Positions 41,476-50,632 of a stretch of 64,000 nucleotides of DNA are shown here, in pieces. How positions within the stretch are numbered: position 1 is the first letter of the stretch; each line of letters starts with the position of its first letter. Both the position numbers and the translations under genes were made by a program. The DNA comes from Rhodospirillales bacterium. GTDB taxonomy: Bacteria; Pseudomonadota; Alphaproteobacteria; Micavibrionales; Micavibrionaceae. The notes beneath the pieces were generated by a model, which was not told the origin of the DNA, ran no database searches, and worked only from the letters and a program-made list of their open reading frames with translations. The DNA is taken from positions 62,001-126,000 of the forward strand of contig JACKIP010000003.1 of assembly GCA_020638395.1 (NCBI GenBank). The letters run 5' to 3'.

Positions 41476-42909
41476 TTATATGGACTTGTCCTTTTGGTGC
41501 AAATGAACTTCCCGGTGCGGGTATGGAATTTCGATCCCGTTCTCTTTGAAAGCATCCCAGACCGCCAGCATCACATCCCCTTTGGTATTGGTAACCCCCT
41601 TCTCTGCATCATTAATCCAGTACCGCAAAACAAAATTCAAAGAGCTTTCTCCAAATTCCACCAGATGACACACCGGAGCGGGATCTTCCTGAACACGCGG
41701 GACGTTTTTGATGGCCTCAACGGCAATACGCCGCACCTCGTGTGGATCGGATTTATAATGAACTCCGAAAGAAATCTCGATGCGGATCAATCTATTTGTG
41801 TAGGACCAGTTAATCACCGGTTGCGTGATAAAATCTTCATTCGGAACCAGATATTCCTTATTATCCCGCGTGACAATCGAGACATACCGGGCATTAAGCT
41901 GACCAATCCAGCCGAAAACCCCGTCCGGCATCTCAATAATGTCTCCCGGCTTGATCGAATGGTCTGCCAACAGCAAAATTCCAGAAAAAAGGTTGGAGAT
42001 CACTTTTTGCAACCCGAATCCAATCCCCAATCCCAAAGCACCACCAAAAATCGCAAATGCCGACAGATCAATCCCCGCCATCGTCACGCCAAACAGTAGG
42101 GCAAAGGTAATCAAAGTAATCTTTATGACTTTGCCGATCAAAACCTGTGCCGACGGGGTCAGGCTGGTTGAAGAGCGAATGCGCTGTTCGGCAACCTTGC
42201 TCAGAAACTGGGCAACTGCCAGCAGCAAGGTGAGCAGCATCACAGCCTTTCCAACTGCCAGCAGAGTAATATGCGTTCCCCCGATGGTCAGACCGATGCT
42301 ATCGAGCGTTGACAGCGTCATTTCCAGCCCGCCCACAATACTTAACGCCGCAACGATCCAGGCAAAAGAGGCGATAATATTGCGCAAAAACCCATTCACA
42401 ATGATCTGGGCAATGGCCCGGATAAAGATCCAGGCGGTTAGAAGCTTGGTAACCGCCGTCAGGATTTTAATGCTCCATTGCGGCATAATCGAGACAAGAA
42501 TTACCGTCGAAAGTAACAGGACAACGACCGCCGTAATATGCAGGCTGAGCTTAATCAGATTTCGCATCACACGTTTCATGGCATACGGCACACTGACAGC
42601 GCTCACCATTTTTTCCAGATGCGGACGAAACACTTTTCGCATTAACCAGCCGAAACAAATCGCTCCGGCGATAATCGTCAGCTCAATGATGACATTCCAG
42701 GTAAATATATGCAGTGCGAATTTTTCGACCGTTGAAAAAATCGTGTCCAGCGTCTCCGGATTTTGGACCACATCAATGATGTCTTCCATTTTCGGCCCAT
42801 CCATCACCGCGGGTATGTCGTCCGGCACAGACTGTGATTCGGCATTATTGATTGATAAATCAATCGTTTGGTCCCCGGCAGAAACGGTAGAAGTGATATC
42901 GTTTGTCAT
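41476..42909 (-). CDS. Mechanosensitive channel of the MscS family
   Basis: Five or so membrane segments precede the MscS pore and beta domain. The pore helix is AIFGGALGLGIGFGLQ, followed by KVISNLFSGILLLADHSIKPGDII, then the beta domain GQLNARYVSIVTRDNKEYLVPN and a C-terminal domain ending EIPYPHREVHLH. Such channels open under membrane tension and protect from osmotic shock. Length 477 marks a larger MscS relative with an extra N-terminal part. It runs away from tuf, with the tuf terminator between. Confidence 0.92.
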   Translation of the reverse strand: MTNDITSTVSAGDQTIDLSINNAESQSVPDDIPAVMDGPKMEDIIDVVQNPETLDTIFSTVEKFALHIFTWNVIIELTIIAGAICFGWLMRKVFRPHLEKMVSAVSVPYAMKRVMRNLIKLSLHITAVVVLLLSTVILVSIMPQWSIKILTAVTKLLTAWIFIRAIAQIIVNGFLRNIIASFAWIVAALSIVGGLEMTLSTLDSIGLTIGGTHITLLAVGKAVMLLTLLLAVAQFLSKVAEQRIRSSTSLTPSAQVLIGKVIKITLITFALLFGVTMAGIDLSAFAIFGGALGLGIGFGLQKVISNLFSGILLLADHSIKPGDIIEMPDGVFGWIGQLNARYVSIVTRDNKEYLVPNEDFITQPVINWSYTNRLIRIEISFGVHYKSDPHEVRRIAVEAIKNVPRVQEDPAPVCHLVEFGESSLNFVLRYWINDAEKGVTNTKGDVMLAVWDAFKENGIEIPYPHREVHLHQKDKSI

Positions 42910-42938
42910 GAATATCAGTGTATCCGAGGCGCTTCCAT

Positions 42939-42968
42939 AAAAAAAGCCCGCATTTTCAGCGGGCTTTT
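42939..42968 (-). terminator. Rho-independent terminator of tuf
   Basis: GCCCGC and GCGGGC form a 6-bp stem with flanking A and T runs (A7 on one side, T4 on the other), 27 bases past the tuf stop on its coding strand, where the T run is seven long. It also separates tuf from mscS. Confidence 0.88.
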
Positions 42969-42994
42969 CAGATTCTTAAATCAGAAAACTGATC

Positions 42995-44185
42995 TTATTT
43001 CAGGATTTTGGACACAACGCCCGCACCAACTGTCCGGCCACCTTCGCGGATCGCGAAGCGCAGACCTTCGTCCATCGCGATCGGAGCAATCAGCTCAACA
43101 TTCATTTTAATGTTGTCGCCTGGCATAACCATTTCTGTGCCTTCCGGCAGTTTCACGTTTCCGGTCACGTCAGTTGTACGGAAGTAGAACTGAGGACGGT
43201 AGTTCGTGAAGAATGGTGTGTGACGGCCACCTTCGTCTTTAGACAGAATATAAGCTTCTGCTTCGAACTGTGTGTGCGGAGTAATAGAACCTGGCTTACA
43301 CAGAACCTGACCACGCTCGATATCTTCGCGTTTTGTACCACGCAGCAGCGCTCCAACGTTATCACCAGCTTCTCCTTGATCCAGAAGCTTACGGAACATT
43401 TCAACGCCGGTTACAGTTGTTTTCTGAGTATCACGGATACCAACGATCTCAACTTCTTCACCAACTTTGATGATTCCCTGCTCGATACGGCCTGTGCAAA
43501 CAGTTCCACGACCGGAGATCGAGAACACGTCTTCAACCGGCATCAGGAATGGTTTGTCTTTCGGACGGTCCGGAGTCGGAATATATTTATCAACAGCATC
43601 CATCAGGGCTTCGATTTTTTTCTCACCAATCTCAGGATCGCGGCCTTCAACAGCGGCCAGAGCAGAACCGGAAATAATCGGGATTTCGTCGCCTGGGAAC
43701 TCATAAGCTGACAGCAGCTCACGGATTTCCATTTCAACCAGCTCCAGAAGCTCAGGATCATCAACCTGATCCACTTTGTTCAGGAACACAACCAGAGCCG
43801 GAACGCCAACCTGACGCGCCAGAAGAATGTGCTCACGAGTTTGTGGCATAGGACCATCCGCAGCGTTCACAACCAGAATCGCTCCGTCCATCTGTGCCGC
43901 ACCTGTAATCATGTTTTTCACATAGTCAGCGTGCCCTGGGCAGTCAACGTGTGCGTAGTGACGAGCTCCTGTTTCATACTCAACGTGTGCAGTTGAAATT
44001 GTAATACCACGGGCTTTTTCTTCCGGAGCCGCATCAATCTGGTCGTAAGCTTTTGCTTCCCCACCAAATTTTTTCGACTGAACGATTGTAATCGCCGCGG
44101 TCAGTGTTGTTTTACCATGGTCAACGTGGCCGATTGTGCCGATGTTGACGTGTGGTTTATTACGTTCAAATTTTGCTTTTGCCAT
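42995..44185 (-). CDS. tuf: Elongation factor Tu
   Basis: EF-Tu brings aminoacyl-tRNA to the ribosome with GTP. The G1 motif is NIGTIGHVDHGKTTLTAAIT, followed by the switch region EEKARGIT, VDCPGHADYVKNM and LNKVDQVDD. The remaining two beta-barrel domains are present. 396 residues is exact. The gene stands alone and not in the str operon (rpsL-rpsG-fusA), so it may be the second copy of tuf, as many proteobacteria have. It has its own promoter, a structured leader and a terminator. Confidence 0.98.
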   Translation of the reverse strand: MAKAKFERNKPHVNIGTIGHVDHGKTTLTAAITIVQSKKFGGEAKAYDQIDAAPEEKARGITISTAHVEYETGARHYAHVDCPGHADYVKNMITGAAQMDGAILVVNAADGPMPQTREHILLARQVGVPALVVFLNKVDQVDDPELLELVEMEIRELLSAYEFPGDEIPIISGSALAAVEGRDPEIGEKKIEALMDAVDKYIPTPDRPKDKPFLMPVEDVFSISGRGTVCTGRIEQGIIKVGEEVEIVGIRDTQKTTVTGVEMFRKLLDQGEAGDNVGALLRGTKREDIERGQVLCKPGSITPHTQFEAEAYILSKDEGGRHTPFFTNYRPQFYFRTTDVTGNVKLPEGTEMVMPGDNIKMNVELIAPIAMDEGLRFAIREGGRTVGAGVVSKILK

Positions 44186-44242
44186 TTTTAACCCTTTCGT
44201 TTTTGCAATTCAAATTATCCGACCTTTACGCCAAAACATCAG

Positions 44243-44275
44243 GGCATGATTTGCATAGAGATATGCACTCATGCC
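44243..44275 (-). promoter_or_regulatory. Strong hairpin in the tuf leader
   Basis: GGCATGA pairs with TCATGCC and, inside it, TGCAT pairs with ATGCA, giving a nearly uninterrupted 12-bp stem with a small internal bulge. It lies between the likely promoter and the tuf start, 57 bases upstream of the ATG. It may protect the mRNA or act in feedback control of EF-Tu. Confidence 0.6.
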
Positions 44276-44301
44276 TTCGCATAAAGGCAAGGATGGACTT
44301 T

Positions 44302-44330
44302 GATTTAATAAAGATTCCCGCATGAGTCAA
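44302..44330 (-). promoter_or_regulatory. Likely promoter of tuf
   Basis: On the minus strand TTGACT stands at 44330-44325 and, 17 bases on, TAAATC at 44307-44302, near-matches to the sigma-70 boxes. It lies about 115 bases before the tuf start, and the hairpin at 44243-44275 would be in the transcribed leader. Confidence 0.6.
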
Positions 44331-44477
44331 CGGATTTTTTGCTTTTATAAGAATTTGTTTTCACAGGACTCTGAGGCCGGACACACAATATTGTACTAAA
44401 ATACAAATCCTGCAACGCATAACACCTTGTAAATGAATAGGATATAAAATCTTTTGAGAGAAAAATTCGATAATGGA

Positions 44478-45368
44478 TCATACGTGCAGAGGTACAAAGG
44501 CCTCCAAAGAACCATTCTTTGCGTTTTGTTGTGCAACCTCCAGACCCAGCAAAGCTTTTTTCCGTGGAGAGCCCCAGCCGTAATTCTCAACAATTCCGGA
44601 TTGTTGAATAACCCGATGGCAGGGAATAATAAATGACACCGGGTTTGCTCCGACAGCGCTGCCGACGGCGCGACAGGCTTTTGGCGTACCGATGAACTCT
44701 GCGACCGCACCGTAGCTGACGCAGGCACCGTGTGGAATGCGCAACAAGGCTTGCCAGACCTGCAGTTGAAAATTCGTACCATACAGATTGAGCCGTATTT
44801 TTTCCTGCGGAGTTCCCCGCCATAAAGAGCCGATCTGAATCGCTGTATTTCGAACATGATCTGGTTCTACGGAAATTTGTGCGTATGGAAAAAATTGCTG
44901 CAACCGCTCTTCGGCATAACTCCGCCCGCCTTCGAATTCGAAAGCCAGCCAACAAATACCCCGCGCCGTTTCCCCGATCAACACGGCGCCGAACGGCGTA
45001 TCCTGCCATCCGCAAATAATCGTCATCCCCCGCCCTTTGGCTTTGATTTCACCCGGAGTGGCGGCCTCGATCGTGACGCAAGTCTCATGCAGGCGTCCAT
45101 TGCCTGACAATCCAGCCGCATAGGCAGCTTCCAGCGTTGAATACCCTTCCAGCAAAAACTCCCGTGCCTGCCGCTGCATCAGGAAACGTTGCAGTTGTTT
45201 GGGAGAGACACCAACATAGGATTGAAATTGTTTCTGAAATACCGTTGGATCGAGATGAAACATGCTCGCCAATTGGGTTAAATCCGTTTTTTCGTCGGGA
45301 TGGGCAACCAGATAATCAACCGCACAGGCCATAGTGTCATAACGTTTCATTGCTCCAAAATGACCCAT
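44478..45368 (-). CDS. Ada-type methylated-DNA--protein-cysteine methyltransferase
   Basis: The N-terminal 100 residues form an AraC-type helix-turn-helix (LTQLASMFHLDPTVFQKQF, SPKQLQRFLMQRQA). The rest is an O6-alkylguanine transferase with the N-part (PFGAVLIGE) and the catalytic FQLQVWQALLRIPHGACVSY, PCHRV cysteine and GWGSPRKKALLGLE. It repairs O6-methylguanine in DNA. The N-terminal zinc domain of full Ada, which repairs methylphosphotriesters, is absent, so the regulator cannot be switched on that way. Start at 45368; MKRYDTM at 45350 is also possible. It is divergent from nth, another repair gene. Confidence 0.9.
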   Translation of the reverse strand: MGHFGAMKRYDTMACAVDYLVAHPDEKTDLTQLASMFHLDPTVFQKQFQSYVGVSPKQLQRFLMQRQAREFLLEGYSTLEAAYAAGLSGNGRLHETCVTIEAATPGEIKAKGRGMTIICGWQDTPFGAVLIGETARGICWLAFEFEGGRSYAEERLQQFFPYAQISVEPDHVRNTAIQIGSLWRGTPQEKIRLNLYGTNFQLQVWQALLRIPHGACVSYGAVAEFIGTPKACRAVGSAVGANPVSFIIPCHRVIQQSGIVENYGWGSPRKKALLGLEVAQQNAKNGSLEAFVPLHV

Positions 45369-45446
45369 TTTTGCATATCTGCCAATCCGTTTCTTGCCGC
45401 AAGATTTCTGTTCATTCCAAAACCCTCCTGGTTTACACTCCTTCCT

Positions 45447-46082
45447 ATGAAAAAATCCGATATCTATGAATTTTTCCGCAGGCTACAGGAACAAAACCCG
45501 GAGCCAAAGGGAGAGCTATTCTGGACCAATCCGTTTACCCTGCTGGTGGCGGTGGTTCTGTCGGCTCAGGCCACGGATAAAGGCGTTAATAAAGCGACCC
45601 CTGCTTTGTTTTCCGTGGCAGATACGCCACAAAAAATGGTTGATCTTGGGGTTGATAACATTCGTGAACACATCAAAACGATTGGTCTGTTTAATAGCAA
45701 AGCGAATAATGTCTATGCCCTGTCTCAAATTCTGGCGACCCGCTATGGCGGCACCATTCCGCAAACGCGTGAAGAGCTGGTGCAGCTACCGGGGGTTGGA
45801 CGAAAAACGGCCAATGTGGTCTTGAACATTGCATTCGAACACCCCACCATTGCCGTGGACACTCATATTTTCAGGGTTTCAAATCGGACAGGCCTCGCCC
45901 CCGGTAAAACACCGGATGCCGTAGAGCAACAGCTTGAAAAGGTTGTTCCGGAAGAATTTAAGCTACACGCCCACCATTGGCTGATCCTTCACGGCCGTTA
46001 CACCTGCAAAGCCCGCAGTCCGGAATGCCAAAAATGCGCAGTTTTCGATCTCTGCGCATTCAAGGAAAAAGTATTGGGGTAA
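45447..46082 (+). CDS. nth: Endonuclease III
   Basis: Nth removes oxidised pyrimidines and cuts the DNA backbone. From the ATG at 45447 it has 211 residues. The helix-hairpin-helix LVQLPGVGRKTANVVLNIAF carries the catalytic lysine, the aspartate is in AVDTHIFRVSNR, and the iron-sulfur cluster cysteines lie in CKARSPECQKCAVFDLC near the C-terminus. The frame open from 45300 is not part of the protein; it overlaps the Ada-type gene on the other strand. The pair of divergent repair genes is notable but not surprising. Confidence 0.96.
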   Translation: MKKSDIYEFFRRLQEQNPEPKGELFWTNPFTLLVAVVLSAQATDKGVNKATPALFSVADTPQKMVDLGVDNIREHIKTIGLFNSKANNVYALSQILATRYGGTIPQTREELVQLPGVGRKTANVVLNIAFEHPTIAVDTHIFRVSNRTGLAPGKTPDAVEQQLEKVVPEEFKLHAHHWLILHGRYTCKARSPECQKCAVFDLCAFKEKVLG

Positions 46083-46101
46083 GCTCAACTTGTGGGTAGA
46101 C

Positions 46102-46542
46102 TTAAAGGGTCTGCAAAATCTCACGCAGACAATCCGGGGCCGTGTTGCCCTCCAGCTGGCGAATTTCATAATGTGTGATTTTATTATTATCGCCGGACAG
46201 ATAATAAAAATCCGCAGCACAATGGTTTGACACATACTGCACCATCCGCGCCTCTCCATCCTGCCGGGACAATCCCGGTGCGCCAAACAATGTACCCAAA
46301 TCATCGACAGAAAGGGTGTAAAACTCTGACGGATTCTTTTCAAGCTGTACACGTAAAGCCCCATTCGGGCGGGCATCAAAAAACGACGCTCCCAAAAAAT
46401 TATGCCCCAGAATAGACGCCTCCGCCCTGTTCTCAAGCATTCCGGGTAAAAACGACCCCATACGGAGCATCATCACCACAAAGACAAAAACGGCCACAGG
46501 AAGTATGGACGTTTTTGTTTGAAAATATTTTAAATGTATCAT
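46102..46542 (-). CDS. Unknown 146-residue membrane-anchored protein
   Basis: An N-terminal hydrophobic segment (SILPVAVFVFVVMMLRMG) suggests an inner-membrane anchor, with a periplasmic part of about 115 residues that has two cysteines (NHCAADF, PDCLREI), perhaps disulfide-linked. I recognise no family. It starts 16 bases after the bactofilin stop on the same strand, so it is probably co-expressed with it. A role with bactofilin at the cell envelope is possible but not shown. Confidence 0.7.
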   Translation of the reverse strand: MIHLKYFQTKTSILPVAVFVFVVMMLRMGSFLPGMLENRAEASILGHNFLGASFFDARPNGALRVQLEKNPSEFYTLSVDDLGTLFGAPGLSRQDGEARMVQYVSNHCAADFYYLSGDNNKITHYEIRQLEGNTAPDCLREILQTL

Positions 46543-46557
46543 TTTACTTCACTGATA

Positions 46558-47289
46558 TTATTCAGCGGCAATAACCTTTTTCTCTTCAGAGAAAGGCAGC
46601 TCGCCTCCTTTTACCTGATCCTGTGCAACCTTCTGCATTTGTTGCTGATAGTTCTTAACAGATCCTGCGCCCGGACGCATCATGCCTTTTTTATCTTTCT
46701 GGACTGCGTTCAAAGGCCGCAGACTTCCATCCAGAACGGCACCTGCTTCGATTGCAAGCTCTCCGTAAGAAATTTCTCCTGTAATAGAACCGCCTGCTTT
46801 CACAGTCAAACGGCCTTTTACAGTCAGGTCTCCTTCGAAAACGCCAGCAACATTTGCCTCTTCAATTTCGACCGTTCCAAAGAATGTACCATTTTCCGTA
46901 ATATCAAGCAACTTTGCGCCGCGCAGAGCTGCCTCAACTTTTCCTTCTACGATCAAATGATCGCAGGACTCAATCTCACCGGACATGCTGATCCCCTGAC
47001 CAACGATCAGTTTCCGTCCGCTGTCAAACTGTGGAACGGTGCTTGGGCTTACACCTGTTGCCGGTGTAAAAGACGGGCTGCCCATATATCCTGGATACGT
47101 ACCCGGAGTAGCAGAGCGTTGCATCGTTGCCCCCATCCGTGACAAGCCTGACCCCGGTATCCCGATCGAGCGCTCGGTTGAATTTTGTGCATTTTCCTGT
47201 GTGTTTTCTGACATAATTTTTCCTTCTGCCGGGGGTTGGATCATAGATTCATTTTGAGGTTGGTCTTCAGACTTTGGGCGATGAAACAT
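46558..47289 (-). CDS. Bactofilin-family cytoskeletal protein
   Basis: The core (about 80-200) is the right-handed beta-helix of bactofilins: IVGQGISMSGEIESCDHLIV, with repeating VEGKVEA, NGTFFGTVEI, VAGVFEGDLTVKGRL and GGSITGEISYGELAIE. Bactofilins form filaments at the membrane and guide cell-wall synthesis. The N-terminal 80 residues are disordered with a proline-glycine stretch and the tail is basic. 243 residues is longer than the minimal family. It is followed by a small membrane protein. Confidence 0.9.
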   Translation of the reverse strand: MFHRPKSEDQPQNESMIQPPAEGKIMSENTQENAQNSTERSIGIPGSGLSRMGATMQRSATPGTYPGYMGSPSFTPATGVSPSTVPQFDSGRKLIVGQGISMSGEIESCDHLIVEGKVEAALRGAKLLDITENGTFFGTVEIEEANVAGVFEGDLTVKGRLTVKAGGSITGEISYGELAIEAGAVLDGSLRPLNAVQKDKKGMMRPGAGSVKNYQQQMQKVAQDQVKGGELPFSEEKKVIAAE

Positions 47290-47461
47290 AGATAAATCTC
47301 TTCCTTAACTCTCAGTTTGTGCCTTCAATTTTGATTGGATGAGAGGACCATATCATGACTTGAAAAAAAACTGCAAGCGTGAAATGAGTTGTTCACAGAG
47401 TTATACACCGGAAATGAAAAATCCGGAGTGTTTCCAAAATTTTTACTTATCTGTAAACTAT

Positions 47462-47764
47462 TTAGAAAATCGACTGTTGCTCAAAAAACAAGCTATAGAT
47501 AAGAAGAAAGCCATAAAGAAGCACTATAAAAATAAGCCCCTTGACAATTTCTTTTCTGAGAGGATTACCTCGTTTGTATAAACGACGCCCTTTTAAAAAG
47601 AACAAACCGAACATAACGACACAGGCAACGTATGAAGCCAGCTGATTAAAACTATACCAAGCCATCTCATACAACCCCACAACAACAGCGACGGGCACAA
47701 GAAAAAGCCCTGTTATCATAAAACAGGCATAAACAAAGCCATACGTGTTTTGAGAGTAATTCAT
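47462..47764 (-). CDS. Small three-segment membrane protein
   Basis: A 100-residue protein with three hydrophobic segments (FVYACFMITGLFLVPVAVVV, ASYVACVVMFGLFFLKG and IVKGLIFIVLLYGFLLIYSL). I recognise no family. It begins 18 bases after the LdtR-like regulator gene ends, so the two are probably one transcription unit, and the regulator may govern it. Function unknown. Confidence 0.65.
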   Translation of the reverse strand: MNYSQNTYGFVYACFMITGLFLVPVAVVVGLYEMAWYSFNQLASYVACVVMFGLFFLKGRRLYKRGNPLRKEIVKGLIFIVLLYGFLLIYSLFFEQQSIF

Positions 47765-47781
47765 TGACAGCCAAAAAACGT

Positions 47782-48255
47782 CTAAAAATCATCCAGACTG
47801 GATAATCCGGTAAACTGGGTCTGATGCTCCCAGAATCGTTCAAGAAGCCCCAGAGTTTTATTCATCTCAAGGAACAACTCGCGCGTCAGGTTGGTTTCTG
47901 CAATTTTTTCCTTATGACGGTCGAACATATCGTCAATCATTTTACGGATGGCGACTCCTTTATCAGCGAGTTTGACCCGAATGGAGCGCTTATCATGGAC
48001 CGAGCGTTCCTGCTCCAGATATTCATTCTCGACCATCTTTTTGACGTTATAGGACACATTGGAGCCGAGATAATATCCTCGCAATGTTAATTCCCCAACC
48101 GTGATTTCTTCATTGCCGATATTGTACAGGATCATCGCCTGAACGTTGTTAATGTCCTGTATCCCCTGTCGATCCAACTCGACCTTGAGCACATCCAGAA
48201 ACCGACGGTGCAGGCGCTCTATCAACTGGATCGAATCATAGTAGGGAATATTCAC
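47782..48255 (-). CDS. MarR-family regulator, LdtR-like
   Basis: A winged-helix regulator of 157 residues. The DNA-binding part (ITVGELTLRGYYLGSNVSYN, VKKMVENEYLEQERSVHDKR) closely follows the LdtR pattern of alphaproteobacteria. There it controls an L,D-transpeptidase and stress genes, and small ligands relieve binding. No transpeptidase gene is near. The gene is divergent from motA with a 224-base AT-rich gap, so it could affect motA expression. Regulation of motility is only a guess. Confidence 0.85.
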   Translation of the reverse strand: MNIPYYDSIQLIERLHRRFLDVLKVELDRQGIQDINNVQAMILYNIGNEEITVGELTLRGYYLGSNVSYNVKKMVENEYLEQERSVHDKRSIRVKLADKGVAIRKMIDDMFDRHKEKIAETNLTRELFLEMNKTLGLLERFWEHQTQFTGLSSLDDF

Positions 48256-48479
48256 GTTAATCTCCGGTTTTTTATATTTTCAGATTATTTAATAATAATA
48301 CTATCTTATTTAGTGTAAAGCCCGTGTTAAATTTAGTTATATTTTTAGGCGGTTTTGAAACTGCGGACTAGCTCAATGAAATTTAATCATGTAAATTTAA
48401 TATATCCTTAAGATGCTTCCGGCATTTTATAATTAGTTCCTGCTGTTATCATTAAAACCAAAGGATTTGGGTTTATTCT

Positions 48480-49367
48480 ATGAAGTTTGTCGGCCTAGCC
48501 CTCATTTTTGTGTGTACGTTCGGTGGTCTTTTGATCGCCATGCACTTTGATTTCGGGCACTTCACGCATCTTTTATTGATGATTCTAGGGGCGATGCCGG
48601 GGGAATTCGTTATCATCTTCGGGTGTGCCGTGGCGGCCTTTCTGACAGCCAATAGTATGGAAGTCATCAAAGGGACCATGAAGTATTTCAGCGCTCTGGC
48701 CAAGCCTTCAGCGTATAACAAGGCTGATTATGTCGAGCTGCTGAGCTTTATGTTTACCTGCTTTAAACTGGCGCGAAGCAAGGGATGGCTGGCGATGGAA
48801 TCCCATATCGAAAATCCGCATGACAGCGAAATGTTTAACCGCTTCCCCAAAGTTGCCCACGATCATCATGTCATTACGTTCTTTTGTGATTATTTCCGCC
48901 TGATTTCTTTGGGGAATGACAATCCGCATGAAATCGGCGATCTGATGGATGAGGAGCTCGAAGGCATCAATCACCACGAACACCATGCCGGGCATGCGGT
49001 CCAGACCATGGCGGATGGTATTCCGGCGCTGGGGATTGTTGCGGCGGTGCTGGGCGTGATTAAAACCATGGCCTCAATTTCCGAACCGCCGGAAATTCTC
49101 GGTAAAATGATCGGCGGCGCGCTGGTGGGAACCTTCCTTGGGGTCTGGATTGCCTATGGAATGGTGGCGCCGATTGCCGGGGCCATGACCGCCAAAGCAG
49201 ACACAAAAGTGATGTATTACCGCTGCATCAAGGTCGGAATTCTGTCATTCCTGAACGGATCCGCGCCTCAGATTGCTGTGGAATTTGCGCGAAAAATGCT
49301 GCCGCATGATGTTCAGCCCAGCTTCCAGGAGCTGGAGGAACATCTGAACAGCTTGCCGCCCCCATAA
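48480..49367 (+). CDS. motA: Flagellar motor stator protein MotA
   Basis: MotA forms the ion channel of the stator with MotB. Four membrane segments are visible: two at the start (GLALIFVCTFGGLLIAMHF; LLLMILGAMPGEFVIIFGCA) and two near the end (DGIPALGIVAAVLGVIKTMA; GGALVGTFLGVWIAYGMVAP). The large cytoplasmic loop lies between, with the histidine-rich GINHHEHHAGH. 295 residues is complete. It is followed after 47 bases by motB. The stator pair is separated from fliM, as in several alphaproteobacteria. Confidence 0.95.
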   Translation: MKFVGLALIFVCTFGGLLIAMHFDFGHFTHLLLMILGAMPGEFVIIFGCAVAAFLTANSMEVIKGTMKYFSALAKPSAYNKADYVELLSFMFTCFKLARSKGWLAMESHIENPHDSEMFNRFPKVAHDHHVITFFCDYFRLISLGNDNPHEIGDLMDEELEGINHHEHHAGHAVQTMADGIPALGIVAAVLGVIKTMASISEPPEILGKMIGGALVGTFLGVWIAYGMVAPIAGAMTAKADTKVMYYRCIKVGILSFLNGSAPQIAVEFARKMLPHDVQPSFQELEEHLNSLPPP

Positions 49368-49414
49368 CTCCGAATACTGACGTAACCTGTGATATAACCC
49401 TGTAGAGTTTGAGT

Positions 49415-50425
49415 ATGGCCGAGACTGAAGGCGAAAAACAACCGATCATCATCAAGAAGATCAAAAAAGGCGGCGGCGGGCACCATGGCGGAGCCTGGAA
49501 GGTCGCCTATGCCGACTTCGTTACGGCGATGATGGCTTTTTTCCTGTTGCTCTGGCTTCTGAATGTGACAACGGAAGAGCAAAAAAATGCTATTTCCAAC
49601 TATTTTGATCCAACGCACCCCAAGATATCAGAGGTTAATAGCGGTGCGGGGGGGATTCTGGCCGGAACAAGCATGGCAGAAAGCGGGGCGATGTCTTCGA
49701 CGCAGGCGCCTCCGGTGCCCAAACAGGATACCGGGCAACGCAAAAATAAATCTGCCCGCGAAAAATTCGTTGAAAAGCTGAAAGCGCAAGAACAGGCGCG
49801 GTTTAAATCCATAGAAGAACAAATCAAACAGGCCATCCAGAGCAATCCTGAGATGGCAAAGCTGGCGCAAAACATCATCATAGACATGACGTCAGAAGGT
49901 CTTCGCATTCAGATGGTCGATCAGGAGGGGGCCTCGATGTTCCCCAGCGGCAGCGCCCGCATGTTTCAGAAAACTGAGGGGCTTCTGGGCATGGTCGCAG
50001 ATATTATTCGGACAGTTCCCAATGATATTTCTGTGCGCGGGCATACAGACAGCCAGAAATACAGCCCCGGCGCAGAATATACCAACTGGGAACTTTCCGC
50101 CGACCGCGCCAATTCCAGCCGCCGGGTGTTGTTGGAGCACAGCATTCCCGAAGAAAAAGTTGCCAATGTGCAGGGAAAAGCCGATACGGAACACCTGTTC
50201 CCGGACACCCCTCTTGACCCGCGTAACCGGCGCGTAAGTATTATCCTGCTGAATGAAGATTTCTCGAAGATTCCTCTCCCCCCCGGCATGGAAGATGACC
50301 CGGCCCCTGAGGAGGAAAACGGCGTAACCTTCTCCGAAGAGGCACCGGAACCGACGACGACGGCACCGCCCCTAAACCCGGCTCCGCGCTATAACAAATC
50401 CTCGGGTAATGTTCATTTTCCTTAG
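49415..50425 (+). CDS. motB: Flagellar motor stator protein MotB
   Basis: MotB anchors the stator to peptidoglycan and carries the ion-binding aspartate, seen in VAYADFVTAMMAFFLLLWLL near the N-terminus. The periplasmic linker is disordered. The OmpA-like domain (about 165-290) contains VRGHTDSQKYSPGAEYTNWE, LSADRANSSRRVLLE and RNRRVSIILL. The ATG at 49415 is preferred over a TTG two codons upstream. The N-terminal cytoplasmic part is longer than usual and rich in lysine and glycine. Confidence 0.95.
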   Translation: MAETEGEKQPIIIKKIKKGGGGHHGGAWKVAYADFVTAMMAFFLLLWLLNVTTEEQKNAISNYFDPTHPKISEVNSGAGGILAGTSMAESGAMSSTQAPPVPKQDTGQRKNKSAREKFVEKLKAQEQARFKSIEEQIKQAIQSNPEMAKLAQNIIIDMTSEGLRIQMVDQEGASMFPSGSARMFQKTEGLLGMVADIIRTVPNDISVRGHTDSQKYSPGAEYTNWELSADRANSSRRVLLEHSIPEEKVANVQGKADTEHLFPDTPLDPRNRRVSIILLNEDFSKIPLPPGMEDDPAPEEENGVTFSEEAPEPTTTAPPLNPAPRYNKSSGNVHFP

Positions 50426-50476
50426 GAAAAATAGCACCATGCCCCTATAGAAGAACACTCTTCAGAAGTTCAACAT

Positions 50477-50580
50477 CGTCATTGCCTGAATTGCTGAAGG
50501 CAACTCTAAGGCAATCCATTGATATTTATTGATATTTGTGGATTCCCCTAGGATTTTCTGCGAAAATCCGGGGAATGACG
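50477..50580. repeat. Intergenic palindromic element D
   Basis: The unit begins CGTCATT and ends AATGACG. It contains TTGCC / GGCAA pairing and a GATTTTC / GAAAATC hairpin capped by TTCCCC / GGGGAA. The outer ends match those of element B at 30075-30145, so both probably belong to one family. It lies between the 3' ends of motB and fabI. Confidence 0.7.
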
Positions 50581-50632
50581 AATGTCCTATTTTTAAACGG
50601 AATTACTATATTTTGACTTCTTTTAATTTGCC

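Noticed and set aside
45300..45446. N-terminal extension of nth
   Set aside because: It overlaps the Ada-type gene on the other strand and has no endonuclease III match. The ATG at 45447 gives the normal length.
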